In this document: positions 5,774 to 11,238 of the stretch, one piece after another
Layout of the letters: each line of letters begins with the position of its first letter
Numbering within the stretch: position 1 is the stretch's first letter
NCBI GenBank assembly: GCA_003135595.1
Contig: PLCI01000152.1
Span: forward strand, 1-11,238
DNA: 11,238 nucleotides
Direction: 5' to 3'
Source of the DNA: Acidimicrobiaceae bacterium
GTDB taxonomy: Bacteria; Actinomycetota; Acidimicrobiia; Acidimicrobiales; RAAP-2
The notes under the pieces: generated by a model
The model's database searches: none
Told to the model about the DNA's origin: nothing
What the model saw: only the letters and a program-made list of their open reading frames with translations
Made by a program: the position numbers and the translations under genes

Positions 5774-6988
5774 GTGAGCGCGGACGTCGAGGTCGCTCGC
5801 GCAGCGGCAGATCCGCCCGCCGACACCCCCGGAGGCATCGACCTCGAGTTCCGTGGCGACATCGAAGGCTTGCGTGCCGTCGCGGTCATACTCGTCGTGC
5901 TCTACCACGCGGGCGTCTCTTGGCTCCCCGGTGGATTCGTCGGCGTCGACGTCTTCTTCGTCATCTCGGGGTTCCTCATCACGGGGCTGCTCCTCCGAGA
6001 GCATCAGAAGCGAGGTCGGGTCTCCCTCGCGGGGTTCTACGCCCGCCGGTCGCGCAGGATCCTGCCGGCCGGGATGCTCGTGGTCATCGCAACGATCCTG
6101 CTCGCGCACCACTACCAGAACTACTTGGCCTACGGCGGCGGCGCGCAAGACAGCACCACGATCGACGCCAAGTTCGCCGCGCTGTTCGCCGCGAACATCC
6201 ACTTCGCCAACATCGGCACGAACTACTTCGACCAAGGGCTCCCACCGTCGCCGCTGCTGCACTTCTGGTCGCTCGCGGTCGAAGAGCAGTTCTATGTCGT
6301 CTGGCCCACCATCGTGCTGGTTCTCGGACTCCTGCTCCGCCGCTGGATTCGCCCGACCGTGCTCGTCGCCGCGGCCGCCGCGACGGTCGCCTCGTACATC
6401 TGGGCGGTGCACGAGGTCAACGTCAACGCCACGTGGGCATTCTTCTCCCCGTTCACGAGGGCCTGGGAGCTCGGCATCGGAGCAGTCGCCGCGACCGTGG
6501 TCATCTACGCGGGCAGGCTCCACAAGTGGGTCGGGTTCGCGCTCGGGTGGGCCGGCCTCGTCGCGATCGGGTTGAGCGCCCACTACGGGGGCAACAACTT
6601 CCCTGGCCGCAACGCGCTGCTCCCGGTGCTCGGTGCCGTCGCCGTGGTCATCGGCGGGGCCTCGGGCATCGGTGCGGGGCACCTGCTCGCGTTCCATCCG
6701 GTCCGCGCGGTCGGGCGCGTCTCCTACGGCTGGTACCTGCTGCACTACCCGCCCATGATCCTGCTCGCCGGCATTCTCTGGGGCGGCCCGCTTCCCGTCC
6801 ACGAGCGGCTCCTGATCTCCCTGGCGACCCTCGCCATCGCGTTCGCGATGTACTTCGTGATCGAGAAGCCCATCCGGCGATCGAGGTACCTGGCGGCACG
6901 CCCCTGGACGAGCATCGCCATGGGGCTCGCGCTCGTGTCGTCGGCGTTCGTCATCGCCGCGCTCTACCACAAGGGCCCCTTCGGCTGA
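5774..6988 (+). CDS. Membrane acyltransferase-3 (OafA/YrhL-like) without SGNH domain
   Basis: This 404 aa integral membrane protein is of the acyltransferase 3 family, which moves acyl groups (commonly acetyl) from the cytoplasm onto cell-surface or exported glycans. The hallmark R-x10-H is Arg34 to His45 in GLRAVAVILVVLYH, followed by GGFVGVDVFFVISGFLITG, FYARRSRRILPAG (88-100) and FWSLAVEEQFYVVWP (164-178). About eleven hydrophobic helices are visible; the last (about 380-398) is the helix that in OafA-type fusions leads into the SGNH domain, but here the protein stops at GPFG. The start is the only in-frame start codon after the TGA at 5741, yet it has no good ribosome binding site. It sits between two genes for free SGNH proteins, so the fusion's two activities seem to be supplied by separate polypeptides. 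Confidence 0.92.
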   Translation: MSADVEVARAAADPPADTPGGIDLEFRGDIEGLRAVAVILVVLYHAGVSWLPGGFVGVDVFFVISGFLITGLLLREHQKRGRVSLAGFYARRSRRILPAGMLVVIATILLAHHYQNYLAYGGGAQDSTTIDAKFAALFAANIHFANIGTNYFDQGLPPSPLLHFWSLAVEEQFYVVWPTIVLVLGLLLRRWIRPTVLVAAAAATVASYIWAVHEVNVNATWAFFSPFTRAWELGIGAVAATVVIYAGRLHKWVGFALGWAGLVAIGLSAHYGGNNFPGRNALLPVLGAVAVVIGGASGIGAGHLLAFHPVRAVGRVSYGWYLLHYPPMILLAGILWGGPLPVHERLLISLATLAIAFAMYFVIEKPIRRSRYLAARPWTSIAMGLALVSSAFVIAALYHKGPFG

Positions 6989-7090
6989 GTTGACACACCC
7001 CGGGGTCAGGTGCGGCCCTCGGATCGAGGCAGGCACGGGTACGCTGCCGCCTGTCAGCACGACCCCCTGAGCGGCCATGGGCTCGGGCGC

Positions 7091-7097
7091 GAGGAGG
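7091..7097 (+). promoter_or_regulatory. Strong ribosome binding site deciding the GTG start at 7104
   Basis: GAGGAGG lies six bases before GTG 7104. An in-frame ATG at 7077 has nothing comparable upstream. The GTG start also gives a protein exactly as long as its paralogue (311 aa), with the signal peptides aligned. Confidence 0.75.
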
Positions 7098-7103
7098 ATC
7101 CTG

Positions 7104-8039
7104 GTGCGAACTCGACGGGTGCTCGCGCGGGGCGCGATCATCGCCGCGGTGCTCTGCGTCGCCGCGGGCGCGCTCGCCGCGGCGAGGCTCCCGAAGCCGG
7201 GGACGCCCGCCCAGGTCGCCGCGCTCGTCGCGGCGTCCACCTCGATCGAGAAGCTCCCAACCAAGCTCGTGCCGCCGCTGCCCCAGGCCGCACAGGACAA
7301 CGCCGGCGCCTACTACGGCGTCGCTGGCAGGGAGTGCGACGGGGTCACCAAGTGCGTCTTCGCCAACACGACGAGCAAGCGGGTGGTCGTGCTCTTCGGC
7401 GACTCGCATGCCCAGATGTGGCTGCCGGCCCTGGTTCCGGTGGCCGCGCACGCCCGCGATCGCCTGGTACTCGTGTGGCGCCCAGGATGCCCGGCAGCCA
7501 CGATCGGGATATGGGACTCGAACACGCACTCGATCGACAAGGGCTGCAACGAGTTCCGGTCCGCGATGATCGCCCAGATCCGCCGGCTCGCACCGGCGGT
7601 CGTGCTCTTGGCGGACAGGACCTCGGACATGCCCGGGGCGAACAACGTGCTCACGACCAACGCCGCGTGGCAATCGGGGGAGGAGGCCACGATCGCGGCT
7701 CTCAAAGGGCCGTCGACCATGGTCGCGGTGATCGGCGACATCACGGCGTTCACGGTTGACCCACCCATGTGCCTCGCCGCGTATCCGAGCGCCGTCCAGC
7801 AGTGCTCGGCACCCACCCCGAACCCGAAGACCCACCAGCACTTCGCCGCGGAGGCCGCCGCAGCGAGCCACGAGGGCGTCAAGTACGTGAACCCCCAGCC
7901 GTGGCTGTGCGCGCCCAAGACGTGCTCCACCGTCATCGGGAGCATGGTCGCGTACTACGACAAGTTCCACGTCACCGCCACGTACGCCGAGTACCTCTCC
8001 GGCGTCTGGGGTGCCGCGCTCAAGTCGCTGCTCGCCTGA
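7104..8039 (+). CDS. Secreted SGNH-hydrolase-like protein, paralogue 2 (intact GDSH and DxxH)
   Basis: This is a 311 aa protein starting at GTG 7104 (the ATG at 7077 would add nine residues before the signal peptide). A basic start and hydrophobic core at about 11-28 form a signal peptide or anchor, followed by the linker TPAQVAALVAASTSIEKLP. Block I is LFGDSHAQMWLPAL with GDSH at 99-102 (nucleophile Ser101). The C-terminal block is YYDKFHVTATYAEYLSGV with Asp286 and His289, so the catalytic set looks complete. Cysteines C129, C148, C223, C234, C269 and C274 match Cys positions in paralogue 1 and suggest disulfides. The two proteins align end to end, including CLAAYP and VIGxMxxYY. Likely role is acyl transfer to, or removal from, a surface glycan, working with the membrane acyltransferase encoded just upstream. 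Confidence 0.88.
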   Translation: MRTRRVLARGAIIAAVLCVAAGALAAARLPKPGTPAQVAALVAASTSIEKLPTKLVPPLPQAAQDNAGAYYGVAGRECDGVTKCVFANTTSKRVVVLFGDSHAQMWLPALVPVAAHARDRLVLVWRPGCPAATIGIWDSNTHSIDKGCNEFRSAMIAQIRRLAPAVVLLADRTSDMPGANNVLTTNAAWQSGEEATIAALKGPSTMVAVIGDITAFTVDPPMCLAAYPSAVQQCSAPTPNPKTHQHFAAEAAAASHEGVKYVNPQPWLCAPKTCSTVIGSMVAYYDKFHVTATYAEYLSGVWGAALKSLLA

Positions 8040-8103
8040 GCCGGGGCTGCAGCACCTCGCGGGAGTGACACACCGCGCACGTGGCGCGCCAATCGGCTCG
8101 GCG

Positions 8104-8132
8104 TGGACTTGTCCATCGCCGACCCGTACGAT
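8104..8132 (+). promoter_or_regulatory. Promoter TGGACT-17-TACGAT before the repeat-domain membrane protein gene
   Basis: TGGACT (8104-8109, four of six to TTGACA) and TACGAT (8127-8132) are 17 bases apart. The ATG at 8139 follows the -10 by six bases, so the transcript may start at the start codon. Confidence 0.55.
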
Positions 8133-8138
8133 TCGCCG

Positions 8139-8978
8139 ATGCGATCGCGAGGCTCGAAAGGGGGACTCGGCACGATGCCGCCCCCGGGCCCGGAGATCGA
8201 TCCGGGCACCACAGAGCCCCACGGTCGATCCCGCCGCCGCTACGACCCGGCGTGGAACGACTGGAACCCGCCGCGCCGCTGGCCAGGGATACTCCTCTCG
8301 TGCGTCATCGTGGTCGGCTTTCTGAGCGCCGTCATCTGGCACCTGCGGCCGCACTCGGCGGTGCACCACCCCCCGGTCGTCTTCAGGAACCCCAACGTCA
8401 AGCCGCCGTACATGCCCCTCGTGAAGGACACGCGGGCGATCACCTTCTCGGGGACCAGCGACCGCAACGGCATGCACTTCGCGAGCAACGGGGGGCTCTT
8501 GGTCCTGCACGCCAAGTGCACGTGCCAGTACGACTTCATCGTCACGATCTCGAACAAGAGCCTCCTGCCGATCTCGTACCCCGTCAATGACTCCGGCCAC
8601 GTGAACGTCGTCCTCAACGTCACGGTGCCCGTCGGACCTATCGTGCTGTCGGTCAGGGCCCAGGGTCCCTGGTACGTGCAGCTCGTCCAGCCATTGGCCG
8701 CGACGCCGACGATCCCCGTGCCGTTCGCGTACTTCTCGTCGGGCAACGACGTCCTCGGCCCGTTCTCGGCGGCCGACAGGCATCTCGGACTCCAGTTCCT
8801 GTCGCTCACGAACGGTGCCGTCTTGGTCCGGCTGCTCAACGAGCACAACATCGCCCTGCAGACGCCCTTCGCGGGCCGGATCGGCTTCTCGGCCACGAAG
8901 ACGCTCGCGCCGCTGTCGGGTCCCTACTTCCTCGAGATCGACGCGACGGGCTTCTGGAACCTGACCGTCAAGCACTGA
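8139..8978 (+). CDS. Single-pass membrane protein with two similar extracytoplasmic beta-rich repeats
   Basis: This is a 279 aa protein of unassigned family. I use the ATG at 8139 (six bases after TACGAT); an in-frame ATG at 8175 preceded by AAGGGGGA at nine bases is a good alternative. The N-terminus (1-48) is Pro/Arg-rich with RYDPAWNDWNPPRRWPG, followed by a helix at about 50-67, with the rest probably outside the cell. The outer part appears to be two copies of one beta-sandwich pattern. Copy A (about 102-185) begins FSGTSDRNGMHF and ends GPIVLSVRAQGPWYVQLV; copy B (about 199-279) begins FSSGNDVLGPFS and ends GPYFLEIDATGFWNLTV. This FxGxxDxxGxF...Y/L.V.A.GxW.x.x.V pattern recurs in secreted bacterial proteins, and carbohydrate or ligand binding is a guess. 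Copy A carries a CTC cysteine pair. Its position between SGNH and glycosyltransferase genes suggests a role at the cell surface. Confidence 0.8.
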   Translation: MRSRGSKGGLGTMPPPGPEIDPGTTEPHGRSRRRYDPAWNDWNPPRRWPGILLSCVIVVGFLSAVIWHLRPHSAVHHPPVVFRNPNVKPPYMPLVKDTRAITFSGTSDRNGMHFASNGGLLVLHAKCTCQYDFIVTISNKSLLPISYPVNDSGHVNVVLNVTVPVGPIVLSVRAQGPWYVQLVQPLAATPTIPVPFAYFSSGNDVLGPFSAADRHLGLQFLSLTNGAVLVRLLNEHNIALQTPFAGRIGFSATKTLAPLSGPYFLEIDATGFWNLTVKH

Positions 8979-9083
8979 GCACCCACTCGTGGCGGCGGTG
9001 AGGCCGGGACCCCGATCGCGGCGGGCGTGACGAGGGGATCGCACGGGCACGAACCTGCGCGCGCCGTCGACAAAGATCGCACC

Positions 9084-10070
9084 GTGTCAGCCTCGAGCCA
9101 AGAGCTGGCGACGACGGTCACCGTCGTCATCGCCGCGCGCAACGCCGCTGACACGATCGCGAGCGCCGTGCGCTCGGCGCTCGCGAGCAGGGCCGTGATC
9201 CAGTGCGTCGTCGTCGACGACGCGAGCGAGGACGCCACGGCCCGAGTCGCCGAAGAGCTGGGCGCCGACGACACGCGGGTCGAGGTCCGCCGCCAGCGCG
9301 ACCGCAGCGGGCCGGCACGAGCCCGCAACGTCGGACTCGCACGTGCGCGGGGAGCCACCGTGTGCTTCCTCGACGCGGACGACGCGCTGCTCGCCGGCGG
9401 GATCGACCAGCTTGGGACGGCACTCGCGAGGCATCGTGGCGCCGTGGCCGCGCTCGGCCGCTTCCAGGCCGTCAACGACGCCAACGAGCCGATCGACGTC
9501 GGTTCGTGGGGCGCAAACCAGCTCCGGCCGATGGTCCGCCGGCACGGCGAGATGGTCGACAGCCCCGGCGGGATGGTGCCCGAGGCCCTGGTCGCCCGGC
9601 TGGTCTCGCCGCCCCCAGGGGCGTGGCTCGTTCACGCCGGCACCGCGAGGGCGCTGGGTGGCTTCGACGCGAGAGCGCGACGAAGCGAGGACCTCGAGCT
9701 GCTGGTCCGGCTTGCGGCGTCGGGCCCCGTCGTGTGCGTCGACGACGAGGTGCTCGCCTACCGGCGCCATGGCGCGCAGCGGAGCGCGGCGCACGCTCGA
9801 CGCCGGTGGGGGCGGGGTCACACGCTGTGGCTCATGCTGCGCGCGGCGCCGGGCGCGTCAGCGACGATCGAGCTGTCGAGAGGCATGTCGGCGTATCACC
9901 TCGACCTCTTCGCGACCCGCCGGGGTGCCCCGACGATGGCGGTCCGCGCGATGGGGCTGCGGAACCTGCTCATGGCGGGGGCGCTTCGCCTGCTCGGGGC
10001 GGTGGCCGCGACGCTGCCGCGACGACTGCTCGACCCTCTCGGATCGTCCGCGACGAGAGCTGTGGATTAA
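9084..10070 (+). CDS. Family 2 glycosyltransferase
   Basis: This is a 328 aa GT-A fold glycosyltransferase that would move a sugar from a nucleotide donor onto a glycan or lipid acceptor. VTVVIAARNAADTIASAV (12-29) opens the domain. CVVVDDASEDAT (41-52) carries the first Asp pair, GPARARNVGLARARG (76-90) the family's conserved helix, and CFLDADD (94-100) the DxD metal and nucleotide site. SEDLEL (201-206) supplies the ED catalytic-base region, followed by LAYRRHGAQRS (224-234), typical of the end of the domain. No strong membrane helix is evident; a moderately hydrophobic C-terminal stretch may associate with the membrane. The GTG at 9084 puts the start ten residues before the domain; an in-frame GTG at 9027 would add an unlikely polar extension. 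AAAGAT at 9072-9077 is a weak -10 with the leaderless spacing seen elsewhere here. Confidence 0.9.
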   Translation: MSASSQELATTVTVVIAARNAADTIASAVRSALASRAVIQCVVVDDASEDATARVAEELGADDTRVEVRRQRDRSGPARARNVGLARARGATVCFLDADDALLAGGIDQLGTALARHRGAVAALGRFQAVNDANEPIDVGSWGANQLRPMVRRHGEMVDSPGGMVPEALVARLVSPPPGAWLVHAGTARALGGFDARARRSEDLELLVRLAASGPVVCVDDEVLAYRRHGAQRSAAHARRRWGRGHTLWLMLRAAPGASATIELSRGMSAYHLDLFATRRGAPTMAVRAMGLRNLLMAGALRLLGAVAATLPRRLLDPLGSSATRAVD

Positions 10071-10203
10071 TTCTGGAGAACTCGGCGTCCTCGGTGGGTT
10101 TCGCGGACGCAACGGTGGACAGCTCGCGACATGTCGTGGATTACGCGGGGATATCGCCTTTTTGGGTTGCACCGCGATTCGTCGCCCTGCAGAGTGCCTC
10201 CAA
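10071..10203. other. Non-coding gap with hairpins and palindromes between the glycosyltransferase gene and the structured RNA
   Basis: No protein gene is supported here. GCGTCC (10085-10090) pairs with GGACGC (10105-10110) across 14 bases, a possible U-less terminator 14 bases after the glycosyltransferase stop. CGACATGTCG (10127-10136) is a perfect 10-bp palindrome. GTGGATTA occurs at the glycosyltransferase stop (10063-10070) and again at 10136-10143. GCG-GGGATAT-CGC followed by CTTTTT (10145-10163) is a weak terminator-like element with a T5 run, rare in this GC-rich DNA. If the following RNA is an omega RNA, its guide would lie at the right end of this stretch. Confidence 0.4.
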
Positions 10204-10480
10204 CGCCGGGTGCGCACCACCCGCCGAAGCGCGACGGGGAGCCGCAAGGCGAACCGGAGTGGGGACCGCAGGGGACCTCCGCAAGGAGGGACTGAGCGAA
10301 ACCAGCGCTCGGACCCGAGAGGGGACGAGGGCCGGAGGCAAGGGGTGCATGCGGTGGTGGCCCGCCACTGGGGTCGGTCCCGCAAGGGGCAGGCGTCGGT
10401 ACGGCGGTCGGGCTGTCCGACACGGCTCGGTCGTTGGAGGTCACCAGGCGAGCCCCGAGGGGCTGGGAGGCTGCGGCCAA
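10204..10480 (+). ncRNA. Structured RNA resembling a HEARO/omega RNA scaffold, no nuclease gene attached
   Basis: This stretch is packed with stem-loops. They are GGGTG/CACCC (10208-10222), GCC-GCAA-GGC (10241-10250) inside CGG/CCG, CCTCC-GCAA-GGAGG (10276-10289), GAGCG/CGCTC (10294-10310), CTCG-GACC-CGAG (10308-10319), GTGG-CCCG-CCAC, GTCCC-GCAA-GGGGC (10377-10390), GTCGG/CCGAC (about 10407-10421), GGCTCG/CGAGCC (10424-10454) and the competing AGCCC-CGAG-GGGCT. Three stems are closed by GCAA tetraloops. The run GGGGAGCCGCAAGGC, TGGGGAC, GGGGGACC-type hairpin and GACTGAGCGAAA matches my memory of HEARO RNA, the omega RNA that guides IscB/IsrB nucleases. No IscB/IsrB frame is visible downstream or on the other strand, so this would be an orphan. 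Ends are estimates. Group II intron domain V, RNase P and tmRNA signatures are absent. Confidence 0.55.
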
Positions 10481-10534
10481 CCGGTCACTCGGGGTTTCGT
10501 CATTTCCGGGCACGCACGGGCCGCCAGCGCCCGC

Positions 10535-11238
10535 CTAAGCAGGGTCGAAGGCCCCTGATGGCCGCTCGCCGCGGGCGACCTCGTCGGCGATCTCGGCGCG
10601 CACCAGCTCGAGGTCGTCGGGGTGGGTGACGCCGATGCAGCGGCTCGTCGTCGAGAGCACCTCGAACCGGGACTGCTCGCCGGTTCCCGCCACCAGGCGC
10701 CCGACGAGCTCGGGCAGCAGCACCTCGTCGTCCTCGGAGGCGTCGGCAGCCTTCGACATCGCGTCGGCGAGGGTGCGCCACATCGACGGAGCGAACCCCC
10801 AGAGGTTCATCGAGACGAGCGAGGACGGATCGAGGGTCGCGGGCTCGATGCCGTCGTCGGCCCGGAACGTCCCGTCACGGTGCGTGACCTTGCGCCGCTC
10901 GGCGATGCCGACGAGCACGCCGTCTGCGACCGAGCAGACCCCTCTCGTGACCGGCAGGTCGCCAACGAGCGCGCGGTCGAGCCGGAAGCCGACGAGGCAG
11001 TCCGTGCCCTTGGCAGCGAGGTGGTGCCCGAGCACCCTGAGCGCGTCGGTCCCGTAGAGGTCGTCGGCGTTCGCGATGCCGAAGGGCGCTGACTCGTCGA
11101 CCGAGCCGCGCGCGGCGAGCACGGCGTCGACGGTGCCGACCGGTCGCGGCTGCACCGCGAAGTGGACGTCCACGTCTGACGGCCAGGACGCCGCGACGTG
11201 CGCCTCGATCAGCGGACCGGTGTCGGGGTTGATGACGA
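10535..11238 (-). CDS. Nucleotidyltransferase (NTP-transferase fold), N-terminus outside window
   Basis: The minus-strand frame is open from the window edge to a TAG at 10537-10535, giving 233 visible residues; the N-terminal nucleotide-binding GxGxRx part lies beyond the edge. Visible landmarks are VINPDTGP and HFAVQPRPVGTVDAVLAAR, then PFGIANADDLYG, whose NADD is the metal and sugar-nucleotide site of this fold. A middle region and MNLWGFAP (the usual N.W.F segment) follow, then a C-terminal tail ending SGAFDPA. Such enzymes activate a sugar phosphate with an NTP to make a nucleotide sugar; the exact substrate cannot be read from this part. A GTG at 11171-11173 is internal, since the conserved sequence continues upstream of it. 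It converges on the structured RNA and could supply donors for the neighbouring glycosyltransferase, which is inference. Confidence 0.85.
   Translation of the reverse strand, partial: VINPDTGPLIEAHVAASWPSDVDVHFAVQPRPVGTVDAVLAARGSVDESAPFGIANADDLYGTDALRVLGHHLAAKGTDCLVGFRLDRALVGDLPVTRGVCSVADGVLVGIAERRKVTHRDGTFRADDGIEPATLDPSSLVSMNLWGFAPSMWRTLADAMSKAADASEDDEVLLPELVGRLVAGTGEQSRFEVLSTTSRCIGVTHPDDLELVRAEIADEVARGERPSGAFDPA

Noticed and set aside
7077..7103. ATG at 7077 as start of the second SGNH gene
   Set aside because: GAGGAGG lies ideally for GTG 7104, and that start gives a length and signal peptide matching the paralogue exactly.
5543..7300. Long minus-strand open frame (585 codons) opposite the acyltransferase gene
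   Set aside because: Its translation is a low-complexity Arg/Asp/Glu-rich shadow typical of GC-rich DNA, while the plus strand has the R-x10-H acyltransferase and SGNH motifs.
6951..9050. Minus-strand open frame of 699 codons
   Set aside because: It covers several well supported plus-strand genes and has no recognisable domain, only Arg/Gly/Asp-rich shadow sequence.
10204..10480. RNase P RNA or tmRNA
   Set aside because: The GAGGAAAGTCC and ACAGAAA signatures of RNase P, and the tRNA-like ends and tag frame of tmRNA, are absent.
10210..10534. Group II intron (a GTGCG near 10210 resembles the 5' end)
   Set aside because: No domain V hairpin with its conserved triad and GAAA loop is present, and no reverse transcriptase gene or exon split is seen.
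9203..10629. Two long plus-strand frames overlapping the glycosyltransferase gene and running through the structured RNA
   Set aside because: They are out of frame with the glycosyltransferase motifs, rich in Arg and Ser, and without domains. Their openness in the RNA region reflects lack of AT-rich stop codons.
1..11238. CRISPR array or insertion sequence
   Set aside because: No regularly spaced repeats and no transposase frame are visible on either strand.

Overview
The window is GC-rich bacterial DNA. GTG starts are frequent, a tRNA has its CCA end encoded, and several start codons sit just downstream of TANNNT -10 boxes, as in leaderless mRNAs. The proteins look actinobacterial: a mycobacterial-style CysH, a SepX/GlpR-like membrane protein, and acyltransferase/SGNH proteins of a kind I associate with Acidimicrobiia. 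The class-level assignment is inference from protein style; no rRNA or other phylogenetic marker is present.

Positions 1-3406 hold the tail of a small membrane protein, convergent with cysN, and then an assimilatory sulfate-activation locus. cysD and cysN lie on the minus strand with abutting stop and start codons (TAGATG). They are divergent from cysH on the plus strand across about 100 bp carrying a symmetric ACTATAGT box. CysD/CysN make APS from sulfate and ATP, driven by GTP. CysH reduces APS (or PAPS) to sulfite. No cysC is visible. CysH keeps the tandem Cys pair of APS reductases but has Val where the fourth [4Fe-4S] cysteine is expected.

Positions 3407-4664 hold a three-helix membrane protein resembling the divisome protein SepX/GlpR, preceded by two dyad elements, then tRNA-Ala(CGC) with the diagnostic G3:U70 pair. 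Positions 4665-10070 form a cell-surface glycan or lipid modification cluster, all on the plus strand: a secreted SGNH-like protein, a membrane acyltransferase-3 lacking its SGNH domain, a second secreted SGNH paralogue of identical length (311 aa), a single-pass membrane protein with two similar extracytoplasmic beta-rich repeats, and a family 2 glycosyltransferase. The OafA-type fusion (membrane acyltransferase plus SGNH) seems split into one membrane part and two free SGNH parts, one of which lacks the catalytic Asp of the DxxH motif.

Positions 10071-10534 contain no credible protein gene. They hold a dense set of GC-rich stem-loops, three of them closed by GCAA tetraloops, whose order and linkers resemble from memory the HEARO/omega RNA scaffold of IscB/IsrB elements. 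No nuclease gene accompanies it, so it would be an orphan. The window ends in a minus-strand nucleotidyltransferase gene cut by the edge.
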